The translations under genes were made by a program, and so were the position numbers. Below, piece after piece: positions 18,747 to 26,505 of a stretch of 64,000 nt of DNA; positions within the stretch are counted from its first letter, which is position 1; each line of letters opens with the position of its first letter. The DNA comes from Bacteroidales bacterium (GTDB lineage Bacteria; Bacteroidota; Bacteroidia; Bacteroidales; Muribaculaceae). A model generated the notes under the pieces. That model worked only from the letters and a program-made list of their open reading frames with translations. It was not told the origin of the DNA and made no database searches. The stretch is taken from NCBI GenBank assembly GCA_014800795.1, contig JAAVFL010000034.1, positions 1-64,000 of the forward strand, read 5' to 3'.

Positions 18747-18798
18747 GCCGGAAGCGTTCGATGCATTTTCGCATGATACGCTTCCGGCATATTTTTTA
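18747..18798. terminator. Bidirectional terminator between OMP gene and ruvC
   Basis: GCCGGAAGCGT pairs with ACGCTTCCGGC, with an inner ATGC/GCAT pair, followed by ATATTTTTTA on the plus strand. The two genes converge here. Confidence 0.8.
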
Positions 18799-18816
18799 TA
18801 GTGGTGTGTATTACGG

Positions 18817-19389
18817 CTATTTAACCCTGTCGGGATTTTTCGCGATATATTCTTTCCATGATTTCGGACCCGCGGCTACGTTCGGGCGCGACGTTTCGTA
18901 GAAGTGACACAAAGCTGCAGCAAGAGCATCGGTCGCGTCGAGTTCCGGCAGAAGTCTGTCTTTCGGAATGTTCAGGAGGCGCCGAAGCATCTCCTGTACC
19001 TGCTCTTTCGAGGCGGCGCCGTTGCCGGTGATGGCCATCTTTATTTTTCGAGGTTCATATTCGGTGATGGGAATGTCGCGGGTCAGGGCTGCGGCCATTG
19101 CGACGCCCTGGGCGCGTCCGAGTTTCAGCATCGACTGCACATTCTTGCCGAAGAATGGTGCTTCTATCGCCATCTCGTCGGGCAGATATTGCGATATGAG
19201 GCTCTGTACACCGTCAAAAATGCGTCGCAAACGCAGATAGTGGGTCTCGAAGCGACTGAGTTTTATTACTCCCATCGCTATCATCGTAGTTTTTTTGCCG
19301 ACAACGCTCAGTATGCCGTACCCCATTACGTTTGTGCCGGGGTCGATACCTATTATGATGCGTTCCGCGGGTGATGTTCTGTCTGTCAT
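18817..19389 (-). CDS. ruvC: Crossover junction endodeoxyribonuclease RuvC
   Basis: 190 residues. Holliday-junction resolvase acting with RuvAB. The acidic catalytic residues are in [14 protein letters not shown] (first Asp), [11 protein letters not shown] (Glu) and [15 protein letters not shown] (the Asp pair). The C-terminal tail is about 20 residues longer than in E. coli (173). It is last in a minus-strand set GT2 - DUF4286 - ruvC, with 17 bases between the DUF4286 stop and its start. The DUF4286-ruvC pairing is seen in other Bacteroidales (known from memory, not checked here). Confidence 0.95.
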   Translation of the reverse strand: MTDRTSPAERIIIGIDPGTNVMGYGILSVVGKKTTMIAMGVIKLSRFETHYLRLRRIFDGVQSLISQYLPDEMAIEAPFFGKNVQSMLKLGRAQGVAMAAALTRDIPITEYEPRKIKMAITGNGAASKEQVQEMLRRLLNIPKDRLLPELDATDALAAALCHFYETSRPNVAAGPKSWKEYIAKNPDRVK

Positions 19390-19406
19390 TGTGAAATCCC
19401 GGGCGG

Positions 19407-19721
19407 TCAGAGGTCAAGAATCTCCATATATGTGGTGAAATGCATGGCCAGGTTATTCCATCTGGCACACAGGTCGTCTTTTAGCAGGGCGGCGGTCTCG
19501 TCGTGCCATTTCACGGCGGCCACATGGTCGGCGGCTTCCATCTGTATGGCTATGCTCTCGGTGTCGGGTTCGATGCGGGTCATTACGCGTGCCACACGTG
19601 GTTCGCCGAATGTTCCCGACGCTTTCACCGAGGGAAGGTATACTGTGCGCACCCAGTGAAGGAAATCTTGCTCAATAGAGGTATGTATTACGAAAGTTGT
19701 GTTAAGAATAACAGAAGCCAA
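19407..19721 (-). CDS. DUF4286 family protein
   Basis: 104 residues with no signal or membrane segment. [23 protein letters not shown] and the [10 protein letters not shown] segment fit the ferredoxin-like DUF4286 family found next to ruvC in Bacteroidetes. No catalytic residues are apparent and the function is unknown. It lies between a GT2 gene and ruvC with short spacers and no internal terminator, so it is probably co-transcribed from 20570. Confidence 0.8.
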   Translation of the reverse strand: MASVILNTTFVIHTSIEQDFLHWVRTVYLPSVKASGTFGEPRVARVMTRIEPDTESIAIQMEAADHVAAVKWHDETAALLKDDLCARWNNLAMHFTTYMEILDL

Positions 19722-19756
19722 TGGTAAGTGTCAATTAGGATTATCAATTAAAAAGA

Positions 19757-20542
19757 TTATCGGGTACGGAGACGGCGGCGCAGAGCCCGCAAGAGAAAGC
19801 CGAAGTGGCGTCCGACTGTGGGAACCGTTCCGTAGAAGTAGCACATGATGCGGAAGCGCTCCATCAGGGAGCGGGTCCGGTTGCGGGTGGTGGCGCCTTC
19901 ATTGAGATAGTCGATCATCACTCCCGGGAGCATCACGTTATGACGGGAGTGTTGAAGCACCCTGATGCACCATTCGTAATCGGCGGAAAAATGGTATCGC
20001 ATATCGAATTCGCCTGTAATGCGCCGCAGGGCGACGAAAGCCTGGTGGCATACCACCATCCCGTCGGCGAAACTTCGGTAGGTTAGATTCTCAGGCGCGG
20101 TGAGATGGCGCGACCCAACTCTTGTGCGGTTTGAGTCTACGAGATCGGTCTGACCGTAGATAACACCTGGAAAATCATTCTCCATGGCGATATCGGTTAT
20201 CTGTTCGAGAATCGAGGCTGAGTGGAACGTGTCGCCGGCATTGAGAAAAATAACATATTCCCCCTTCGCTTCGGCCAGCCCCTTGTTCATGGCGTCGTAG
20301 ATGCCTTTATCGGGCGCCGAGGTGAACCGCATGTGTATATTTGGATTCTCGGCGACAACCTTTCGGGTGTGGTCGGTAGAAGCTCCGTCGATAATTATAT
20401 GCTCATAATATGGTGAGGTCTGCTCTGCCACGCTGCGCAACGTGTGGGCGAGATTGTCGGCGGAGTTGTATGTTACCGTGATAATCGAGAAGAGTGGAGG
20501 GCTCATGCCCGGCTCTTCCCGTGTGGTGTGAGGGGTGTCCAT
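19757..20542 (-). CDS. Glycosyltransferase family 2 (WcaE/WcaA-like)
   Basis: 261 residues from the ATG at 20542. The frame is open to 20581, but the -7 box at 20570-20577 places the transcript start downstream of that, so the longer form is rejected; ATG 20506 is also possible. The GT-A fold is seen in FSIITVTYNSADNLAHTLRS, HIIIDGASTDHT, PDKGIYDAMNKGL and the metal-site region VIFLNAGDTF. Transfers a sugar from a nucleotide donor onto a surface-glycan intermediate; substrate unknown. It precedes DUF4286 and ruvC and is divergent from lptD. Confidence 0.87.
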   Translation of the reverse strand: MDTPHTTREEPGMSPPLFSIITVTYNSADNLAHTLRSVAEQTSPYYEHIIIDGASTDHTRKVVAENPNIHMRFTSAPDKGIYDAMNKGLAEAKGEYVIFLNAGDTFHSASILEQITDIAMENDFPGVIYGQTDLVDSNRTRVGSRHLTAPENLTYRSFADGMVVCHQAFVALRRITGEFDMRYHFSADYEWCIRVLQHSRHNVMLPGVMIDYLNEGATTRNRTRSLMERFRIMCYFYGTVPTVGRHFGFLLRALRRRLRTR

Positions 20543-20569
20543 GTGTGATGTAATTCGAAATGCGAAAGG

Positions 20570-20577
20570 CAAAGTTA
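20570..20577 (-). promoter_or_regulatory. -7 box, GT2-DUF4286-ruvC set
   Basis: Minus-strand TAACTTTG (plus strand CAAAGTTA). It is divergent to the lptD box 56 bases away and decides the GT2 start. Confidence 0.7.
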
Positions 20578-20632
20578 GCAAAAATTATCACAATTCTACA
20601 TAACATTTCGCCCTGATTTTGACGGAATATAC

Positions 20633-20640
20633 TATCTTTG
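20633..20640 (+). promoter_or_regulatory. -7 box, lptD
   Basis: TATCTTTG. The transcript must start after the ATG at 20619 that opens the frame, so lptD translation begins further downstream. Confidence 0.65.
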
Positions 20641-20744
20641 CATCGGAAAACGGGCCGCCCTCCGGAGCGGCTGCGTGCCGTAACGCTCCCACACACCCTG
20701 AAAGAGTGTGCGAAGGGAATGTAAACCATTATATCACAGGCCGT

Positions 20745-23558
20745 TTGCGACGCTCTCAGTTATATATAATAATATCATTTCTGCTATTCTTTGTCTCGGG
20801 AAACCTTCTGTCCCGCGACAGGGAGGTTGTGGAGCATGCTGTCCCGCCGGTCGAGAATCCACAGAATATTACGGCAGACAGTGTGGCATCCGATGCCACC
20901 GCTACAGTTCTCCCCGATAGTGTTCCTGACACTCTCCCGCCACGTGATTCCGTGTCCGGCAGTGATTTTATTGCAGATGCGGCTCCGGTTCGTCCGCGTC
21001 CATCGCGCATACGGCGCGATAAGGTCGACCTCGACGCGCAGGTCGTGTTCAACTCCAAAGACTCTATGGTACTCGTCGGTCGGCGCACCACATATATGTA
21101 TGGCGATGCGTCGGTCGATTACGGAGATCTGAAACTGAATGCAGATGAAATACAGCTCGACCTGAACAACAGCGAGGTATATGCCTGCGGACGCGAGGAC
21201 AGTTTAGGCGACATTGTCGGCACGCCTGTGTTTGAAGAGGGTGGAAGCTCCTATGAGTCGGGCACCATGCGCTATAATTTCAAGAGCAAGCGCGGATTTA
21301 TCACCAACGTAGTCACACAGCAGGGTGAGGGATATCTCACCGGCGGCCAGACTAAAAAAACCGACGAGGACGACTACTACATTCAGAATGCCCGCTATAC
21401 GACCTGCGACGATCACGATCATCCACACTTCTGGCTTCAGCTCACCCGCGCCAAGATGAAGCCCAAAAAGAATATCGTGACCGGGCCGGCCTATATGGTG
21501 CTTGCCGGGCTACCGTTGCCTATAGCCGTGCCTTTCGGATATTTCCCGTTCACCTCCAAGTATGCTTCAGGTGTGATAGTGCCGACTTTCGGCGACGACT
21601 ACAACCGGGGTTTCTATCTGAGCGACGGCGGATATTATTTCGCCATCAACGATAATATCGACCTCGCCCTTACAGGTGAGATCTATACGAAAGGCTCATG
21701 GGGGCTTTCGGCGCAGTCGACCTACAGAAAGCGCTATAAGTACAACGGAAACTTCCATATCAATTACCTGAAGAGTATCTACGGCGAGAAGAGTGACCCC
21801 GACTACTCCACTTCAACAAACTTCCAGATAGTGTGGAGCCACTCGCAGGATGCGAAGGCCAATCCCAACATGAATCTGTCGGCATCGGTGAATTTCACCA
21901 CTTCGGGATATACACGCAGCAGTGTCGGATCTTACTATTCTTCTGCTTTCACAGAGAACACCAAGTCGTCGACCGTCAATCTCAGCTATCGTTTCCCGAA
22001 TTCAAAATGGTCGCTGTCGACATCGCTCAATGTATCGCAGCGAACGCAGGACTCCACGTTGTCTGTGTCGTTCCCGAACATCAACGTCACTATGGCGCAG
22101 ATATTCCCCTTCAAGCGTAAGCGTGCGGTAGGAGCTGAAAAGTGGTATGAGAAAATCAGGATGTCCTACTCCGGACAGTTCCAGAATTCGCTTACCGCCA
22201 AGCAGAACGTATTCCTTCAGAAATCGCTTATCAAAGACTGGCGCAACGGCATGAAACATTCGGTGCCTATCTCCGCAACTTTCCCGCTGCTTACATATGT
22301 CAACGTTACTCCGTCGATAAGTCTCACCGACCGAATGTACACCCAGAAGGTTCGCCGGCAGTGGGATCCGGCGGCTTCGGCCGAGGTTGCCGATACGACT
22401 TACAGTCTCTACAACGTGTGGGATTTCAATGCGTCCATATCGCTCGATACCAAAATCTACGGGTTCTGGCAGCCGCTCGGCTTCCTCGGGAAGAAGGTGA
22501 AGATGATACGCCATGTGCTGACACCTACGGTGTCGTTTTCGGGAGCGCCCGACTTCTCGTCGTCGTTCTTCGGATATTATGGCACATACAGCTATCTTGA
22601 TAATCAGGGAAATCAACAGAGCAGAAAATACTCATACTACCCTTCGGCTCTATACGGTGTGCCGGGGCAGGGGAAAAGCGGAACCGTCTCGGTGTCGCTG
22701 GCGAACAACCTCGAGATGAAGGTGAAATCCGACAACGATTCCATCGGCGAGAAAAAGATATCGCTCATCGAGAATTTTTCGGTGTCGCAGAGCTATAACT
22801 TTGCGGCCGATTCGCTGAACTGGAGCAACATAAACACCTCGATACTTCTCCGGTTGACAAAGAGATTCAATCTTAACCTTTCGGCCACATGGGATGTATA
22901 TACCTACCAGCTCAACGCGGCCGGTAATCCGGTCAAGGTCAACAAACCGCGCTGGACCGTAGGTAAAGGTCTGGGGCGTCTCTCCTCCACAGGTACATCA
23001 TTCAGCTATACCATAAACAACGATACGTTCAAGAAGAAGGATAAGAAAAACGATAAAAATTCCTCGTCGAAACCACCTTCCGATAATAATTGGGACGACG
23101 AAGAAGATGATGATACCTCTGCACAAGGGGGCAACCGGCGCAACGGCGGCGGTAAAAAAGATGATCTTACGCTCGATGACGACGGATACGTGCCGCTGGA
23201 GGTTCCGTGGAGTCTCAGTTTCAATTATTCTGTCAGCTACAGCTACGGAGCTTTCAACAAGCAAAAGATGGAATATGACGGCAAGATCACTCAGAATCTG
23301 AGTTTGTCGGGAAATATACGACCTACCAAAAACTGGGAGTTCTCGGCAAGCTGTTCGTATAACTTCGATCTGAAAAAGATCGCCTATATGAATCTTAACA
23401 TAGCGCGCGACCTCCATTGTTTCACCATGCGTGCGAGTGTGATTCCCGTCGGGCCTTACAAGTCATACAACTTCCACATATCTGTGAAGTCGTCGCTCCT
23501 CTCCGACCTCAAATACGACAAGCGCTCCTCCTATTCCAATGGTGTCAAGTGGTACTGA
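20745..23558 (+). CDS. lptD: LPS-assembly outer-membrane protein LptD (OstA family)
   Basis: About 937 residues if started at TTG 20745, which gives a good signal peptide (RRSQLYIIISFLLFFVSG); GTG 20706 is an alternative. The ATG at 20619 lies upstream of the promoter box. The OstA/LptA-like jellyroll (about 120-260: VDYGDLKLNADEIQLDLNNSEVYACG, MRYNFKSKRGFITNV) is followed by the LptD barrel (about 290-930) with aromatic strands. A Ser/Asn/Asp-rich loop with GG repeats occurs at about 800-840. It inserts LPS into the outer leaflet with LptE. The family's paired cysteines are not obvious. It is convergent with the TlpA gene across a 20-bp hairpin. Confidence 0.85.
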   Translation: MRRSQLYIIISFLLFFVSGNLLSRDREVVEHAVPPVENPQNITADSVASDATATVLPDSVPDTLPPRDSVSGSDFIADAAPVRPRPSRIRRDKVDLDAQVVFNSKDSMVLVGRRTTYMYGDASVDYGDLKLNADEIQLDLNNSEVYACGREDSLGDIVGTPVFEEGGSSYESGTMRYNFKSKRGFITNVVTQQGEGYLTGGQTKKTDEDDYYIQNARYTTCDDHDHPHFWLQLTRAKMKPKKNIVTGPAYMVLAGLPLPIAVPFGYFPFTSKYASGVIVPTFGDDYNRGFYLSDGGYYFAINDNIDLALTGEIYTKGSWGLSAQSTYRKRYKYNGNFHINYLKSIYGEKSDPDYSTSTNFQIVWSHSQDAKANPNMNLSASVNFTTSGYTRSSVGSYYSSAFTENTKSSTVNLSYRFPNSKWSLSTSLNVSQRTQDSTLSVSFPNINVTMAQIFPFKRKRAVGAEKWYEKIRMSYSGQFQNSLTAKQNVFLQKSLIKDWRNGMKHSVPISATFPLLTYVNVTPSISLTDRMYTQKVRRQWDPAASAEVADTTYSLYNVWDFNASISLDTKIYGFWQPLGFLGKKVKMIRHVLTPTVSFSGAPDFSSSFFGYYGTYSYLDNQGNQQSRKYSYYPSALYGVPGQGKSGTVSVSLANNLEMKVKSDNDSIGEKKISLIENFSVSQSYNFAADSLNWSNINTSILLRLTKRFNLNLSATWDVYTYQLNAAGNPVKVNKPRWTVGKGLGRLSSTGTSFSYTINNDTFKKKDKKNDKNSSSKPPSDNNWDDEEDDDTSAQGGNRRNGGGKKDDLTLDDDGYVPLEVPWSLSFNYSVSYSYGAFNKQKMEYDGKITQNLSLSGNIRPTKNWEFSASCSYNFDLKKIAYMNLNIARDLHCFTMRASVIPVGPYKSYNFHISVKSSLLSDLKYDKRSSYSNGVKWY

Positions 23559-23603
23559 TCCCTGGGGTGTATCCCCCTCCCCATACTGAGCAACCCCATC
23601 AGG

Positions 23604-23654
23604 CAGTTCTCCCCGCAATGTACAGAATATACACGTACATTGCGGGGAGAACTG
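23604..23654. terminator. 20-bp perfect hairpin between convergent lptD and TlpA genes
   Basis: CAGTTCTCCCCGCAATGTAC is matched exactly by its reverse complement at 23635-23654 around an 11-base loop. It is symmetric, so it can serve both converging transcripts. Confidence 0.85.
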
Positions 23655-23703
23655 TTTGAAATACAATACGGGATTCCTGTGGGGGGTAATCCGCATGTGG
23701 AGG

Positions 23704-25575
23704 TCAGAGTTTTGATTTGATGGCTTCGATATATTTGGAGTGGTCGCGCACGTCGGGACGTCCTTCAGCTTTGCCATTACGGTCGACAAGTATGTAGTAG
23801 GGGATGCCATCGACATTGAAACGGTTGCGTATCGATGCGATCTGGTCGCCCGACACCTTGTAGTGGATGCCTCGGATATCAGGAATCATGGTTAGATACT
23901 TCACTTGGTCGGATGATTCGTCGGCGATGTAGATCCACACAATGTCGTCGTCAGACAGTTCGCTGTCTTTCAGCGGTTCGCATTCGGCGAGAGCCTGACG
24001 GCACGGTCCGCACCATGTGTTCCACAGATCCACTATCACAACTTTCCCCTTGTGTGGCGCGATTATGGCGTCGAACACCTTGTCGGCCGGTACATCGGGG
24101 GTTGGAGTTATTTGGGCTTGCCCCTGTAGCGTGGCGATTTTGCGTGCGTTGCGACGGTTGATGGAGTCGCATGCGGCGGCAAAGAATGGATTGGAGAGTG
24201 TGCGGAGGGTGTCGAGGCTTTCCTCGGTCATCAGCTGTGAGTTGGCTTTGGCGGCTATTTCGGAGAATAGCATCAGCGATTTCGACAGGTCGCCGTCGGC
24301 TCCTTTGTCGTTCCAGTTGAACTGACCTACGGCATTACCGGCAAGAAGCAGTTTCGGATTGGCTACATCGAACCATGTCTGCACTTCGGCATAATCCTCG
24401 TCGGTCAGGGTTCCGGGTATGGAATCGGCGGGGAGATTCCGCTCACGCCATGCATCGTGTGCGTGCCGGTAGTTATGCTCAAGAATGGAGCGCATACGTC
24501 CGATGGCTTTGAGAACGTCGTTCTGCAGATATAGCATTTTCATCTCTTTTACCATCTGGGGATCGTTCATTTTTGCCAATGAGTCGCTATATTCGTCATA
24601 TAGCGCTTTTACCATAGCTTTGTATTCCTGTCCGCTCATGTGATAGTCGGCGAAGGTTCCGTTATAAAGGTTCAGATAGTATGGACCCTCGGTATGCAGA
24701 GCCATGTTGCGGTCAAGATTGCTGTAATAACCGATGTGGGCGGATGTGCGGTAACGGGGTGCGTCAAAGTCCTTGCGGTGGCTCATGGCCAGGTAGCCTG
24801 AGCGACGGGCATCGATGTAGCAGTCTGCTGTTTCGCCCGGATAGAATGTGTAATGTTCATACACATTATCATTGGCCGTAAGAAAAGCTGATGCAGTGCC
24901 ATACTGATCGAACGATACGGAGCCATTGCCCAGACTGTCGAGCTTCACGACATATTCCTGCTGGGTTCCGTCGAGCATGTTCACATACAGGTTCATGGAT
25001 CCGAAAAATTCCGGTCTGTAGGGTGTTACATGTAAGTTTACGGTAGTCTCTCCGATTTCAAAAGCCATGTCTGGCACAGGACCGTCGGCAGGTGCCTTTT
25101 TCAGTTCCCTGGGGAAACCTTCGGGGTACGTGGGTTGCTCTTTCCCGGTCAGGTCTACATCCCAGAGCCTGAAAGCGCCGGGTGCATCACCCTCTATGAA
25201 ATCGAATCTTTCGGTTGAGAACGGGAGTGGTTCGAAGATCAGCCGGAAGTCGGCCTCGCCGCTTTCAGGCATCCAGAATTCAGTGTCGGGTTCAATCCCT
25301 TCGGTTCCTGTCATTGCATATTTCCGCCCGTCGGCCATGAGATATGTGTCGCCGGCTATCCTGATCCAGTTATTCGGTATGAAATTGGCGTTTATATGAA
25401 GAACTGTGTTGGAATCGGTAAGCTCAACCTTCACAATGTCGGTAATTGTGGTGTTGGCGTAGGTGATGACGGGCATGTCCACCGTGCGGGGGCCGGAATG
25501 GGAACATGCGCAAACCATTGCAGCCACAGCCACAACGCCGGCTGTGGCTGCATGTTTTAAAGTTTTAGAGATCAT
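23704..25575 (-). CDS. TlpA-type thiol-disulfide lipoprotein
   Basis: 623 residues. Signal peptide with a lipobox (AAMVCAC|S), then a large N-terminal region (about 25-460) without a motif I recognise, then a thioredoxin-like domain with KVVIVDLWNTWCGPCRQAL (about 510-528; active-site C-G-P-C) and the cis-Pro region VDGIPYYILVDRNG. Bacteroidetes encode many such periplasmic lipoproteins that reduce or isomerise disulfides. No -7 box lies in the 39 bases to the DJ-1 gene upstream, so the two are probably co-transcribed. It is convergent with lptD. Confidence 0.85.
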   Translation of the reverse strand: MISKTLKHAATAGVVAVAAMVCACSHSGPRTVDMPVITYANTTITDIVKVELTDSNTVLHINANFIPNNWIRIAGDTYLMADGRKYAMTGTEGIEPDTEFWMPESGEADFRLIFEPLPFSTERFDFIEGDAPGAFRLWDVDLTGKEQPTYPEGFPRELKKAPADGPVPDMAFEIGETTVNLHVTPYRPEFFGSMNLYVNMLDGTQQEYVVKLDSLGNGSVSFDQYGTASAFLTANDNVYEHYTFYPGETADCYIDARRSGYLAMSHRKDFDAPRYRTSAHIGYYSNLDRNMALHTEGPYYLNLYNGTFADYHMSGQEYKAMVKALYDEYSDSLAKMNDPQMVKEMKMLYLQNDVLKAIGRMRSILEHNYRHAHDAWRERNLPADSIPGTLTDEDYAEVQTWFDVANPKLLLAGNAVGQFNWNDKGADGDLSKSLMLFSEIAAKANSQLMTEESLDTLRTLSNPFFAAACDSINRRNARKIATLQGQAQITPTPDVPADKVFDAIIAPHKGKVVIVDLWNTWCGPCRQALAECEPLKDSELSDDDIVWIYIADESSDQVKYLTMIPDIRGIHYKVSGDQIASIRNRFNVDGIPYYILVDRNGKAEGRPDVRDHSKYIEAIKSKL

Positions 25576-25614
25576 AAAATGTGATATTTTGTTGGTTTTT
25601 TATGTCGTGGGATA

Positions 25615-26187
25615 TCAGAAGTAAAAATTCTGATGACGGGGATAGAAGAGCATCCCTGACCCAACTTCCTGTGCTGCGCTTTCACCCATTGAATTCGCTA
25701 CTATGGCGAGGGCGAACCGCATTGCTGCGGAGGGGCCGTTGGCGGTGATTATACGGTCGAGGGCTATTACAGGAGCATCGCGACGTACGGCACCGCTCAT
25801 CATTTCTTCAAATCCGGGATAGCATGTGGCCTCCTTGTCGTCGAGAATGCCCAGCGGGGCGAGTACCACGGCGGGGGCCGCGCAAATTGCGGCAATCTTT
25901 CCGGAATGAGACTGGTTGATCAGAAGGGTGTTGAGCGGACCGAATTTCGACAGGTTTTCCGCGCCGGGCATCCCACCCGGAATTACCAGCCATTCAGGGG
26001 TTATGAAGTCTACCTCATGGAAAAGCTTATCGGCGATTACGGTCAGGCCGTGTGCCCCGCTCACTTTATTGTCTGAGGTTATTGATACGGTTTTGACATC
26101 CATGCCGGCGCGGCGCATTACATCCAATACCGTTAGGGCCTCTATCTCTTCGAAGCCCTCTGCCAGGAAAATGTAAGAAGTACTCAT
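25615..26187 (-). CDS. DJ-1/PfpI family protein
   Basis: 190 residues of a single DJ-1/ThiJ domain. The nucleophile elbow is IAAICAAPAVVLAPLG (Cys about 106), with the upstream Glu in FLAEGFEEIEAL (about 7-18) as in the DJ-1 subfamily rather than the PfpI protease. Family members act in oxidative-stress defence or as deglycase/glyoxalase-like enzymes; the activity here is not decidable. A minus-strand TATATTTG box at 26320 lies about 130 bases upstream. It leads the TlpA gene. Confidence 0.87.
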   Translation of the reverse strand: MSTSYIFLAEGFEEIEALTVLDVMRRAGMDVKTVSITSDNKVSGAHGLTVIADKLFHEVDFITPEWLVIPGGMPGAENLSKFGPLNTLLINQSHSGKIAAICAAPAVVLAPLGILDDKEATCYPGFEEMMSGAVRRDAPVIALDRIITANGPSAAMRFALAIVANSMGESAAQEVGSGMLFYPRHQNFYF

Positions 26188-26505
26188 GTCTGTTAGTTTT
26201 AGGGGGTTGAGGTAAAGTAAGAAGTGCTTGGCGGTGTGGGGCGCTGATATGGTGCGCCGGACTTGTCTGTTGACAGGTTGTCATCTCAACGCAAAGGAAC
26301 ATATATTTGTTCGGTTTTCCAAATATACAGTCAACTTTTTTCACATTTTTTGATAACTGTCGTGGTTTGCCGAGATATGCTGAAATGGGGTCCGGAGACA
26401 ATTTAACTAAAAAAATCGTGGAAATTATTGTTTGAACGAAAAATATAGTTTAAATTTGCGCCGTCAAAATAAATCAACCGCCGACAATAAAATCATCTAT
26501 CCGAT
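26188..26505. promoter_or_regulatory. Divergent intergenic region (DJ-1 gene and TonB-receptor gene)
   Basis: Minus-strand TATATTTG at 26320-26327 serves the DJ-1 gene; plus-strand TAAATTTG at 26451-26458, with a TTG 20 bases upstream at 26428, serves the barrel gene. No reading frame of its own. Confidence 0.6.
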
